From an uncultured Bacteroides sp. (lineage in GTDB: Bacteria; Bacteroidota; Bacteroidia; Bacteroidales; Bacteroidaceae), in NCBI GenBank assembly GCA_900553185.1, contig USCT01000005.1:1-64000 (forward strand): a stretch of 64,000 nt of DNA, written 5' to 3'. The translations under genes and the position numbers were made by a program. Below are positions 37,950 through 46,612 of this stretch, piece by piece. Under the pieces are notes generated by a model. That model did no database searches and was not told where the DNA came from. It was given only the letters and a program-made list of their open reading frames with translations. Position 1 is the stretch's first letter. Each line of letters starts with the position of its first letter.

Positions 37950-38777
37950 TTACTGCACATATTCAATAGGTGGATAAAATGTAAGTCCATCACGACACCC
38001 TTTTCTGACTGCCTCGAGAAACTCCTTACGCTCCTCCTTGGGTCTGCGACTGATACGATGCTTATACACACGATACATATTCCACACAGAAAAATAAAAC
38101 AACAACTTGTTTCCTCCTTTCTGACGCTTGATGTAACAACGGTTACGAGCCTGATAATAAAAACGCCAGGCCATAGATACCGGAGCTTTCTCAATGGAAG
38201 GCGCATAATTGGAAGCCGTTTTATGACAAACTACACTTTTCTCTACATAAAAGCACGGATAACCTGCATCCGAGATGCGTAAAGTATATTCAATGTCATC
38301 GCACCAGATAAAAAATTCCTTCACCGGAAGTCCCAGTCTGATAACAGCTTGTGTATTTACCAACACGGAAACAAAAGAACACAGACTGCAATAAACGCCC
38401 GATACATCTCCTATACACTTCCGGGCCGGATTCTTTTTCTCTTTATCCGAATAAATCAATCCGCCGGCCTTATTCATCACATGAGGTTCTCCGTCCGTCC
38501 AGTTCACCCTGCTGCATACAAAACCAATCTCCGGTTCGAGCGTAGTAGCCTCAACCAATCTTTCCAAAGCTGCAGGCGAAGGAATCGTATCATCATCCAT
38601 CAGCCAGATATAATCACAGTGATGCAGGACCGCCACTTTCATCCCATGGGAAAATCCCCCTGAACCGCCCACATTTTCTTTCAAACGTTCAATTACGTAA
38701 CGGTTATCCTTTGCCTTTTCAGCCAGGAATGCAGGGGTTTCATCGGTCGAGCAGTTGTCTACTACAAGATGTAACAT
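37950..38777 (-). pseudogene. N-terminally truncated GT2, probably inactive
   Basis: 275 residues remain. It begins MLHLVVDNCSTDETPAFLAE, i.e. at the VVDN-S-TD strand that in the intact paralogue at 42880-43782 is residue about 36; the first strand with the VVVTYNR nucleotide-binding segment is missing. The rest is normal: ENVGGSGGFSHGM, WLMDDDTIPS, FFIWCDDIEYTLR. Reading upstream in frame gives VLVTQ and a stop 7 codons before the ATG, and a perfect 17-bp hairpin lies 24 bp upstream. Either a deletion pseudogene or a divergent short form; the former is likelier. Confidence 0.6.
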
Positions 38778-38800
38778 TTGAGTAACTAAAACTCAAAATA

Positions 38801-38848
38801 AAGCCATTGGCAGAATTCACTAAAAACATTTAATTCTGCCAATGGCTT
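38801..38848 (-). terminator. Perfect 17-bp hairpin after the 38904 GT2 gene
   Basis: AAGCCATTGGCAGAATT (38801-38817) pairs exactly with AATTCTGCCAATGGCTT (38832-38848), 14-base loop, followed on the minus strand by TTATTTTGAGTTTT. It ends the acyltransferase-GT2 operon and sits directly before the truncated GT2. Confidence 0.88.
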
Positions 38849-38903
38849 ATATAAAGTTAAACACATTGAATCTTTTTATCCGACACTAGTCTCCTCCCCA
38901 AAA

Positions 38904-39881
38904 TTAATGAGTGAGTTTTCTATAAAAACAATACAATTTGGCATATATATTCCAACAATATACCAATACATATCTCCTACAATGATATCCAGCCCCTAAA
39001 CCTTTCACAGAATCCTTCTCCTGAATGACTGACAAACAGTAGGCCTGCATCTGTTGGTATGCTGGAGTAACCGGTAAAAGCAATAACCTGTTCAACAAAT
39101 GGACACAAGTACGGAATAGTTTTCCTGAAGCTTTCTCCCACAAATGATGTTCTTTACAGAAACGGTTTTGTTCCGCTAAAGCTTTCACCATCTCATAACG
39201 CCAATCCATATCTGTCGATTTGATTCCGTTAGTCAAACTACCCGAACGGACTGAATAATGATATTTAGGTTGTGACAAATAAACTACTTTATTAGCTTTA
39301 GACAACCATTGGGGAGAAACAATCAAATCCTCGAATTTCCTCTTCTCAGGAAAAGTTATGCCATCAAAAAGTTCCCGCCTGAAAAGTTTATCCCATAAAA
39401 AATTCAATATGAACCGTTCCTGTCTCAAAGCCTCGAAGGCATCTTTGCGTGAAAATTCCAGGATATCCGCACCTCCACCTACTACGACTGTCCGTTTTTC
39501 CTCTTCCCGACAATGGGCACAACACACAACATCCGCTTGACGTTCCGCCATCAGTTTCCATAAAGATTCATACATATCCGAATCTATCCAGTCGTCACTG
39601 TCTACAAAAGCCAGATAAGCTCCTTGAGCCAAAGACAAACCTAAATTACGGACAGCTCCGACACCTCGGTTCGGTTGAGAGAACACCCTGATGCGGCCAT
39701 CCTCCATCTTCAGTTTTCCACATATATCCAATGAATCATCTGTAGAACCATCATCTATCAGGATGATTTCCAGATTCTGATAAGTCTGTTTCATCAAAGA
39801 ACGAACACATCGTTCTACATAATCCTGTGCATTATATACAGGGACAATAACAGAAATAAGAGGTAAAAAATTCTTCATCAT
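38904..39881 (-). CDS. Family 2 glycosyltransferase
   Basis: 325 residues. PLISVIVPVYNAQDYVERCV, ILIDDGSTDDSL, AVRNLGLSLAQGAYLAFVDS-DDW are standard GT2 motifs; KRKFEDLIVSPQWL supplies the ED catalytic region. Usable start codons at 39881 and 39878. It starts 21 bp after the acyltransferase stop and is followed by the hairpin at 38801. Sugar specificity unknown; a role in LPS core is inferred from neighbours. Confidence 0.92.
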   Translation of the reverse strand: MMKNFLPLISVIVPVYNAQDYVERCVRSLMKQTYQNLEIILIDDGSTDDSLDICGKLKMEDGRIRVFSQPNRGVGAVRNLGLSLAQGAYLAFVDSDDWIDSDMYESLWKLMAERQADVVCCAHCREEEKRTVVVGGGADILEFSRKDAFEALRQERFILNFLWDKLFRRELFDGITFPEKRKFEDLIVSPQWLSKANKVVYLSQPKYHYSVRSGSLTNGIKSTDMDWRYEMVKALAEQNRFCKEHHLWEKASGKLFRTCVHLLNRLLLLPVTPAYQQMQAYCLSVIQEKDSVKGLGAGYHCRRYVLVYCWNIYAKLYCFYRKLTH

Positions 39882-39902
39882 CGACTACATTTAATCATTA
39901 CA

Positions 39903-40808
39903 TCATCGGGAATTTTCCTGTTTCCACTTCAACCATTCTTCTTTCGTCCGTTTCCAGCGCTTGTGGGTCCAAAGCCAATAAGCAGGCTGATGACGGATAC
40001 TCTTTTCCAGCAAACGGGCATATTGGTCTGTCAACTCGTAATCCGGAAACTCTTTCGGATGAAGTGTCATCAGCCGGAAAGTCACCTGATAATAACCACG
40101 TTTCACACGTTCCACGTCTACATAATAGAGTGCCGCATCCACCTGTTTGGCGATTCGTTCGGCCCCTATAAAGAAAGAAGTATCATGATTCAGGAAAGTA
40201 GTCCAGTGATTCATATTCTCCCACTTGGGAAGCTGGTCGGAAATAAATCCGATCATGACCTTTTTCTCCTGGTTGCGCAAAGTCAGAATTCTCCGGAGCG
40301 TATCTTTCATCAAAATTGATTCCCCGCCAAACTGTCCACGCAACTTCAGAAACAAATCATCAAAAGCCTGGTTATAGATACGGTGATAAATCTGTCCGCA
40401 GTGAATCTCCGGCAACCAATAAGATAAAGAAGCAATGTACTCCCAGTTACAGTAATGTCCCAAATACAGGAAACAGAACTTCTTGTCTTTCAACTCTTCC
40501 CGCACCTGCTCGATACCGAAAAACTTCATTCGGCGCATCATCTCTTCTTTCGAAATAGAGAACAGTTTGATGACTTCTACCAGATAATCGCAGAAGAAAT
40601 GATAGAACTGACGTTCTATAGCCCGTCTTTCCTGCATACTTTTTTCTGGGAAACACTCATCCAACTGTTTCTCGACCACTTTCCGACGATATTTCACGAC
40701 ATGAAACAAAGGAAAGAACAGTCCGTCCGAAAGCAGATAAAGAAGCCTCATCGGAAGCAAAGACAACAAATATAAAAGAAAAAATAATATGTGATATACA
40801 AACTTCAT
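39903..40808 (-). CDS. Lipid A-type acyltransferase (LpxL/HtrB family)
   Basis: 301 residues. Adds a secondary acyl chain to a lipid A precursor at the inner membrane. One N-terminal span (FVYHILFFLLYLLSLLPM), then the catalytic HX4E motif in LGHYCNWEYIA near residue 115, GFISDQLPKWEN, and FIGAERIAKQVDAALYYV. The end WLWTHKRWKR is conserved in the family. Own -7 box (40834-40841). Bacteroidales lipid A carries few acyl chains, so which position is modified is open. Confidence 0.93.
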   Translation of the reverse strand: MKFVYHILFFLLYLLSLLPMRLLYLLSDGLFFPLFHVVKYRRKVVEKQLDECFPEKSMQERRAIERQFYHFFCDYLVEVIKLFSISKEEMMRRMKFFGIEQVREELKDKKFCFLYLGHYCNWEYIASLSYWLPEIHCGQIYHRIYNQAFDDLFLKLRGQFGGESILMKDTLRRILTLRNQEKKVMIGFISDQLPKWENMNHWTTFLNHDTSFFIGAERIAKQVDAALYYVDVERVKRGYYQVTFRLMTLHPKEFPDYELTDQYARLLEKSIRHQPAYWLWTHKRWKRTKEEWLKWKQENSR

Positions 40809-40833
40809 CAGGACACCGGATTATAATTCAGGA

Positions 40834-40841
40834 CAAAGCTA
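40834..40841 (-). promoter_or_regulatory. -7 box TAGCTTTG for the acyltransferase operon
   Basis: Plus-strand CAAAGCTA, 26 bp before the ATG at 40808 on the minus strand. Confidence 0.55.
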
Positions 40842-40918
40842 CAAAAAAATATACAATCCTCCCGATACGTAAACTTCAATTTTTACAGAAAGGATGTCGC
40901 AGCTAAAGTTTTTTGCAC

Positions 40919-40926
40919 TATCTTTG
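40919..40926 (+). promoter_or_regulatory. -7 box TATCTTTG for the MsbA-type exporter
   Basis: Exact TAnnTTTG match, 29 bp before ATG 40955. The longer frame opening at 40913 begins upstream of this box and is rejected as start. Confidence 0.6.
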
Positions 40927-40954
40927 CAGAATACAAGCAGTTACATTCCCTATT

Positions 40955-42796
40955 ATGAAAGAATTCCTCCAACTCATGCGACGCTTTGTGTCGCCTTACA
41001 AGAAATATGTCAGCTGGGCTATCATTCTAAACATACTTTCGGCCATCTTCAATGTATTCTCTTTTTCCCTATTGATTCCGATTCTGAACATCCTGTTCAA
41101 GACCGGAGCACAGGAGCGGGTCTATCAGTATATGGATTGGGAATGGTCTGTCGACTCACTGAAAGAGACAGCCATCAACAACTTCTATTACTACGTCAAC
41201 CTGCTGATTGATACATACGGACCTACTACTACCCTGTTGTTTCTCGGTCTGTTTCTGGCCGGAATGACTTTCCTGAAAACCGCCTGTTATTTCGGCTCTA
41301 CAGCAGTCATGGTTCCTTTACGCACCGGTATCGTACGCGACATCCGTACCATGGTCTATTCCAAGGTAACCTACTTACCGTTAGGATTTTTCTCGGAAGA
41401 GAAGAAGGGAGACATCATTGCCCGTATGAGTGGAGACGTAGCGGAAATAGAAAATTCCATTACCAGTTCTTTGGATATGTTACTGAAGAACCCGATTCTG
41501 ATTATTTCTTATTTCACTACCCTGATGATTATCAGCTGGCAGCTGACGCTATTCACCATTCTGGTGCTGCCTACCATGGGATGGGTCATGGGAAAAATAG
41601 GCCGTAAACTGAAAAGACAGTCTCTCGAAGCTCAAGGGAAATGGGGAGAAACCATGGCACAACTGGAAGAGACACTGGGCGGCCTGCGTGTCATCAAAGC
41701 CTTCACGGCAGAAAAGAAAATGATTGACCGGTTCAACAAATGCAGTAACGAATATCGTGACGCTACCAGCCGCGTATCCATCCGCCAGGCATTGGCACAC
41801 CCCATGAGCGAATTCTTGGGAACCATATTGATTGTCATCGTACTCTGGTTCGGAGGTTCACTGATTCTCGGAAACAATTCATCCATCGATGCCTCTACCT
41901 TCATTTATTACATGGTTATTCTCTACAGCATTATCAATCCGTTGAAGGACTTCTCGAAAGCCAGCTACATGATACCACGTGGACTAGCTTCCATGGAACG
42001 TGTAGACAAAATTCTGAAAGCTGATAATCCGATTGTAGAGAAACAGCATCCTCAACACCTGCCGGCTCTCGACCAAGACATCCAATTCAATCATATCACC
42101 TTCAGTTATAACGGACAGCACCAGGTGCTGAAAGATATTAACCTGCGGATAAAGAAAGGAGAAACCATTGCATTGGTAGGACAAAGTGGTTCCGGCAAAT
42201 CAACGCTCGTTGATTTACTTCCCAGATTCCACGACGTACAGGGAGGAGAAATCCTGATAGACGGCACCAATATCAAGGATGTATCCATCAGCGACCTCCG
42301 CTCATTGATAGGCTATGTGAATCAGGAAGCCATCCTGTTTAACGACAGCTTCTATAACAATATCACTTTCGGCGTAGAAAATGCGACCAAGGAACAAGTG
42401 ATAGAAGCCGCCAAAATAGCCAATGCCCACGATTTCATCATGGAATCCGAACAAGGTTATGACACGAACATCGGAGACCGTGGCTGCCGGCTTTCCGGAG
42501 GCCAACGCCAGCGTATCTCCATCGCACGGGCTATTCTGAAGAATCCAGCTATCCTCATCCTGGACGAAGCTACCTCCGCCCTCGATACGGAAAGCGAACG
42601 ACTGGTACAGGAGGCTTTGGAGCGGCTGATGAAAACACGTACTACCATCGCCATTGCCCACCGTCTTTCTACCATCAAGAATGCTGACCAGATTTACGTT
42701 CTGTATGAAGGACAAATCGTAGAAAACGGCAAGCACGAGGAACTGCTGGCCAAAAACGGCTATTACAAGCGCTTGAACGACATGCAGGCTCTGTAA
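40955..42796 (+). CDS. MsbA-type ABC exporter (fused membrane and ATPase domains)
   Basis: 613 residues. Homodimeric lipid or LOS flippase of the inner membrane. Six spans fill residues 1-320; the ATPase half has Walker A GQSGSGKST, the Q-loop, signature LSGGQRQRIS, Walker B ILILDEATSALD and the AHRLS switch. Start fixed by the -7 box and by the conserved MKEFLQLMRR end. It faces away from the acyltransferase gene across divergent promoters and is surrounded by LOS genes, so lipid A-core transport is a reasonable guess. A hairpin follows. Confidence 0.93.
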   Translation: MKEFLQLMRRFVSPYKKYVSWAIILNILSAIFNVFSFSLLIPILNILFKTGAQERVYQYMDWEWSVDSLKETAINNFYYYVNLLIDTYGPTTTLLFLGLFLAGMTFLKTACYFGSTAVMVPLRTGIVRDIRTMVYSKVTYLPLGFFSEEKKGDIIARMSGDVAEIENSITSSLDMLLKNPILIISYFTTLMIISWQLTLFTILVLPTMGWVMGKIGRKLKRQSLEAQGKWGETMAQLEETLGGLRVIKAFTAEKKMIDRFNKCSNEYRDATSRVSIRQALAHPMSEFLGTILIVIVLWFGGSLILGNNSSIDASTFIYYMVILYSIINPLKDFSKASYMIPRGLASMERVDKILKADNPIVEKQHPQHLPALDQDIQFNHITFSYNGQHQVLKDINLRIKKGETIALVGQSGSGKSTLVDLLPRFHDVQGGEILIDGTNIKDVSISDLRSLIGYVNQEAILFNDSFYNNITFGVENATKEQVIEAAKIANAHDFIMESEQGYDTNIGDRGCRLSGGQRQRISIARAILKNPAILILDEATSALDTESERLVQEALERLMKTRTTIAIAHRLSTIKNADQIYVLYEGQIVENGKHEELLAKNGYYKRLNDMQAL

Positions 42797-42816
42797 AACC
42801 TAACTGACATATACGT

Positions 42817-42856
42817 ATCGGGCCGGTATACCTTGAGAAAGATATATCGGCCCGAT
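42817..42856. terminator. Terminator between exporter and GT2 operon
   Basis: ATCGGGCCG (42817-42825) pairs with CGGCCCGAT (42848-42856), extended by a TATA/TATA pair; no long T-run, so moderate. Shared by convergent genes. Confidence 0.6.
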
Positions 42857-42879
42857 GGTTTCTCCGATAATGGATTCAA

Positions 42880-43782
42880 TCAATATTTTCCTAACTTCTC
42901 ACGGACACCATCCCGATAGGCTTTCCAGAATCTTGCCACATCACGCAGGGTATACACATCCTTAAAAGGAGCCGTCGCCAGCGCTATCGCCATATATCCC
43001 AATACCGCATGGAAACTACGCAGGTAACGTACGGCCCAGTTCTTACCATACCGATGATTCAGATAAGCGGCATTTCTAACCTGATAAAAACGTTTCCATT
43101 TTTTCTTCTTACTGCGTTCTTCCCAATTATCATCGGAAAAGAATTTCTGTTTATCCATCAGGGCCGAAGGAATGTACAGAATCTTATAACCGGCCAGAAC
43201 TGCACGCAGACAATAATCCGTATCGTCACAGAATATGAACAGGTCCTTGTTCGGAAGTCCGATAGCTCCCACCGCCTCCCGACGGATGCAGAGCCCCTCG
43301 AATGCCGTTCCACAGATTTCAACCGGCGCATCCACCTGCTGCTTTTTCAGTTTTTTCTGATACATGGAAGCAAAAGGATTGGTCAGGTTTACCTGCTGGA
43401 AATCATTGGTGAAAATGTTTCCTTCCATCAGCCGTCGGGGAGCCAGAATACCTACAGAGGGATCATCAGCATGCTGTAGCAGATGTTCCATACAGTCAGG
43501 CCTCGGGAAAACATCGTCATCCATACACCAGATCCAGTCGGCTCCCATCTGGAAAGCCTGCTGAATTCCCCGATAAAATCCTCCTGAACCACCCACATTT
43601 TCCTGGTGAATCACTATCAGATCTTTCTGTTCCGTCAGCCATTCGGTCGTACCGTCTGTACTTCCATTGTTAACCACTACAATAGAGGCTACGGGCCGGT
43701 TAGCCCGCAGGCACGACAGATTACGCTTCAACAGTTCTCTTCGGTTATAAGTAACTACTACCGCAATAACATTCATAGGCAT
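42880..43782 (-). CDS. Family 2 glycosyltransferase (intact paralogue of the truncated gene at 37950)
   Basis: 300 residues. NVIAVVVTYNRRELLKRNL, IVVVNNGSTDGTTEWL, ENVGGSGGFYRGI, WCMDDDVFPRPD and FIFCDDTDYCLRAV mark the galactofuranosyl/rhamnosyl-like GT2 branch. It is the last gene of the glf operon, one base behind the kinase-like stop. A galactofuranosyltransferase role is suggested by the operon's glf but not shown. Confidence 0.9.
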   Translation of the reverse strand: MPMNVIAVVVTYNRRELLKRNLSCLRANRPVASIVVVNNGSTDGTTEWLTEQKDLIVIHQENVGGSGGFYRGIQQAFQMGADWIWCMDDDVFPRPDCMEHLLQHADDPSVGILAPRRLMEGNIFTNDFQQVNLTNPFASMYQKKLKKQQVDAPVEICGTAFEGLCIRREAVGAIGLPNKDLFIFCDDTDYCLRAVLAGYKILYIPSALMDKQKFFSDDNWEERSKKKKWKRFYQVRNAAYLNHRYGKNWAVRYLRSFHAVLGYMAIALATAPFKDVYTLRDVARFWKAYRDGVREKLGKY

Positions 43783-43783
43783 C

Positions 43784-44524
43784 TTAATAAAGTCCGTCTA
43801 TCTTTCCAGGTTGTGTACTTCGATAAGCTACCATCAACTGATAGCATTCTTCGGCATTGAACCCGCGTACCTTTGCATACTCCTCGGCCAACACCCGATG
43901 CATGTGAGGAGTAGCCGGCAAGCGCTCCAGATTCTTACATCCGGCTTTCATGTCCAGCGGACCGATAGCCAGCCTGTTCAAATCTACTATTTCGATCGCT
44001 ATTCCATGCGCCGTTTGTCCAAACAGGATATTTCCACGTCCGTAATCCTTATGAGCATATCCGTGTTCGTGAAGTATGGCTGTAGTATGCCCTACTGCCC
44101 GAAGCACATCATCCTCGTAAGCAAACTTTTGTTTAAAAAGAGCTTCATACGTATACGGACAGGGTGACTCATACGTCACATAATAACTCCGATCGAACGA
44201 TAATCCTCTACGGATATTCAAATAGCCCACAGGCTTAGGTGTACCGACTCCAATGTCCAGAAACATCCGTGCATGCACAAAAGAACGTTTGGCTTTCGAC
44301 GGACGGAAAACACCGTATACCCACCGGTTAATGATATTCGGGGTATGAAAAGACTTGATGACAAAAGTATTACCCAGATAAGTCATTTTCCTCAACTCAT
44401 TCCGTCCTTTGTGAATAACAGTACCCTCACCTCTGGCGAAACGCTTCGGAATAGAAAGCATAAAATCACGTAACTGTTCGCAGTCCGGACTCAGCACCAG
44501 CGTCTGATGATTTATAATACTCAT
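43784..44524 (-). CDS. InaA/Kdo-kinase-like protein (LPS core kinase family)
   Basis: 246 residues, protein-kinase-like fold. Motifs: ARGEGTVIHKGRNELRK at the N-terminus with the nucleotide-loop lysine region, the catalytic loop AHKDYGRGNILF (HxD and N), and the metal motif VDLNR. Such proteins phosphorylate heptose or Kdo of LPS core. Located in the operon with glf and two glycosyltransferases, so core phosphorylation fits. Substrate is inference; some members are inactive, but all key residues are present here. Confidence 0.82.
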   Translation of the reverse strand: MSIINHQTLVLSPDCEQLRDFMLSIPKRFARGEGTVIHKGRNELRKMTYLGNTFVIKSFHTPNIINRWVYGVFRPSKAKRSFVHARMFLDIGVGTPKPVGYLNIRRGLSFDRSYYVTYESPCPYTYEALFKQKFAYEDDVLRAVGHTTAILHEHGYAHKDYGRGNILFGQTAHGIAIEIVDLNRLAIGPLDMKAGCKNLERLPATPHMHRVLAEEYAKVRGFNAEECYQLMVAYRSTQPGKIDGLY

Positions 44525-44534
44525 ACGTTACAGC

Positions 44535-45257
44535 TTAAATTTTATCCAGACCTTTTGTATATTTCAACCAGTAATATTTCAACGGATTCTTATACTTCAA
44601 CTGCTTCCATGGCCGGCTTCCGTGCGGACGATGCCAGACAGGCAACACTGTAAACAGGTAATTCTGAAAACCTTTTTTCAGCGCTTCGTGAGAAATCGTT
44701 ACATCATACCAGTTTTTAGTCGCATCCAACTCATGGAAATCGAAAGCCTTCAGAAATGCAGGTGTCAACAGGGAACAACAGAAACTGCAATGTTTCTTCT
44801 CCGGATAGACCTTTCCTTCATTCCCTTTAGCATGCAGGTACGGATAATTGATGATTCCAGCCTCATCGACTGTAACCGCAGCGGCAATCGCACAATCCGG
44901 ACGGGCCGATGCGCCATCGAACAAGCCCTGCAGGGTATCCTTCTTGACTACCACATCCGATTCCACAATCAACAACCCCGCATCTGCCTCGATGGCCTCC
45001 TGCTGGGTCTTCTGAAGAACCAACAAATAATTCGGTGAGGGATGGTCAGTCAAATCGGACAAATTGACCAAACGGAAACCCATCTTTTTCGACTGCTCTT
45101 CCAGAATCCGTGTATTTTCTTCGGTACTGAAATCATTATATACCGTATATGTATAAGGAACAGTCAGTTCCGATTCCAGAATCGCTTTTACCGTTTCCAA
45201 AGTAAACTCGATAGAATCTTTAACTGGTGTGATAATATGCAGACTTTTCATGCTCAT
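44535..45257 (-). CDS. GT2-like glycosyltransferase
   Basis: 240 residues from ATG 45257, which overlaps the glf stop as ATGA. KSLHIITPVKDSIEFTLETV, TYTVYNDFSTEENT and LLIVESDVVVKKDTL are GT2-like, with an ESD in place of the usual DxD. The cysteine-containing KKHCSFCCSLL and HELDATKNWYDVTISHEALK distinguish this Bacteroidales group. Sugar specificity unknown. Confidence 0.82.
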   Translation of the reverse strand: MSMKSLHIITPVKDSIEFTLETVKAILESELTVPYTYTVYNDFSTEENTRILEEQSKKMGFRLVNLSDLTDHPSPNYLLVLQKTQQEAIEADAGLLIVESDVVVKKDTLQGLFDGASARPDCAIAAAVTVDEAGIINYPYLHAKGNEGKVYPEKKHCSFCCSLLTPAFLKAFDFHELDATKNWYDVTISHEALKKGFQNYLFTVLPVWHRPHGSRPWKQLKYKNPLKYYWLKYTKGLDKI

Positions 45258-46366
45258 ATAGTTTGTAGTTCTTCTTTGCACAGTTTTAAGGCAGCCTCTA
45301 TCGTATCATCCATATCGGCATACGTATATTGGGCGAGACGTCCTCCGAACAGAATCTTTTCTTCTTTCCGGGCCAACTCCTGATATTTACTGAATATTTC
45401 TGAATTACGGGTATCATTAACCGGATAATAAGGTTCTTTACCGGGAGCGAAACTGTCCGGGTACTCATACGTAATAACTGTTACCGGCTGATTACCGAAC
45501 TCAAAATGTTTATGTTCAATGATTCGGGTATAAGGAATCTCCCGCTCCGTATAATTGACTACAGCATTTCCCTGGAAATCTTCCATATCTAACAGTTGCT
45601 GTTCAAACCGCAAGCTTCTGTACTCCAGAGACCCACACCGGAAACCGTAAAACTCGTCAATACATCCGGTAAACAATATTTTCCCGGCTATTTCATCCCA
45701 ATAAGAACGATTCTCGAAATAATCGGTTTCCAGCCGGACATCACTTCCTTCCAGCAGTTTATCAATCAACACATTGTATCCTCCTTTCGGAATGCCCTGA
45801 TAAGCATCATTGAAATAATTATTGTCGAAAACAAAACGGAACGGAATGCGCCTGATGATAAAAGCAGGCAATTCTGTGGCCGAACGTCCCCACTGCTTTT
45901 CCGTATATCCTTTAATCAAGATACGATAAATATCCTTACCACATAACTTTAAAGCCTGTTCTTCCAGGTTGGCCGGTTCCGTAACAGACTGGTAACAACT
46001 GCGTTGTTCTTCAATCTTGGCCTTTGCATCAGCCGGTGTCCGGACTCCCCACAGCTGATAAAAGGTATTCATATTGAATGGAAGATTATACAGTCTCCCT
46101 TCATAACAAGCCAAAGGAGAATTCGTAAAACGGTTGAATTCAACAAGCTGATTTACATAATCCCAAATCTCCTTTTTATCTGTATGAAAAATATGTGCTC
46201 CATATTTATGTACATGAATTTCGGCCACATCTTCACAATATACATTTCCTCCTCGATGTTTCCGCTTGTCAATCACCAAACAGCGTTTTCCGAGCTTTGT
46301 CGCTTCATGAGCGAAAACTGCGCCAAACAGACCGGCACCAACAATCAGGTAGTCATATTCTTTCAT
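45254..46366 (-). CDS. glf: UDP-galactopyranose mutase
   Basis: 370 residues, usual length. Flavoenzyme that turns UDP-galactopyranose into UDP-galactofuranose in the cytoplasm. FAD-binding YLIVGAGLFGAVFAHEA, KRKHRGGNVY, HKYGAHIFHTD, GYTEKQWGR and YPVNDTRNSEIF are the family set. Its presence means the cell can make galactofuranose, used by the glycosyltransferases in the same operon. First gene, with a -7 box at 46399-46406. Confidence 0.97.
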   Translation of the reverse strand: MKEYDYLIVGAGLFGAVFAHEATKLGKRCLVIDKRKHRGGNVYCEDVAEIHVHKYGAHIFHTDKKEIWDYVNQLVEFNRFTNSPLACYEGRLYNLPFNMNTFYQLWGVRTPADAKAKIEEQRSCYQSVTEPANLEEQALKLCGKDIYRILIKGYTEKQWGRSATELPAFIIRRIPFRFVFDNNYFNDAYQGIPKGGYNVLIDKLLEGSDVRLETDYFENRSYWDEIAGKILFTGCIDEFYGFRCGSLEYRSLRFEQQLLDMEDFQGNAVVNYTEREIPYTRIIEHKHFEFGNQPVTVITYEYPDSFAPGKEPYYPVNDTRNSEIFSKYQELARKEEKILFGGRLAQYTYADMDDTIEAALKLCKEELQTI

Positions 46367-46398
46367 TATCCAATATCGATTAAGTGAATCATATTGGG

Positions 46399-46406
46399 CA
46401 AAGATA
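46399..46406 (-). promoter_or_regulatory. -7 box TATCTTTG for the glf operon
   Basis: Plus-strand CAAAGATA, 33 bp before the glf ATG. Confidence 0.6.
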
Positions 46407-46578
46407 GGAATAAAATAGGACTTATCGGGTTTCAGACCCTAATTATAGTATTACCATGCTCTAAAACAGACTATAATACATCATTCGAGCTTAGTGGCTG
46501 TTAATCCAATCAGAGACCAATAAAAATATGAGAAAAATAATCTTCAAAAAAACCTTCCAACAAAATCATTAAAATTTC

Positions 46579-46586
46579 TACCTTTG
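46579..46586 (+). promoter_or_regulatory. -7 box TACCTTTG for pdxB
   Basis: Exact TAnnTTTG match, 27 bp upstream of the pdxB ATG. The leader contains a 3-codon frame (ATG GCG TTA TGA, 46605-46616) whose stop overlaps the pdxB start. Confidence 0.6.
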
Positions 46587-46612
46587 CCCTCCAATCTTTA
46601 TACCATGGCGTT

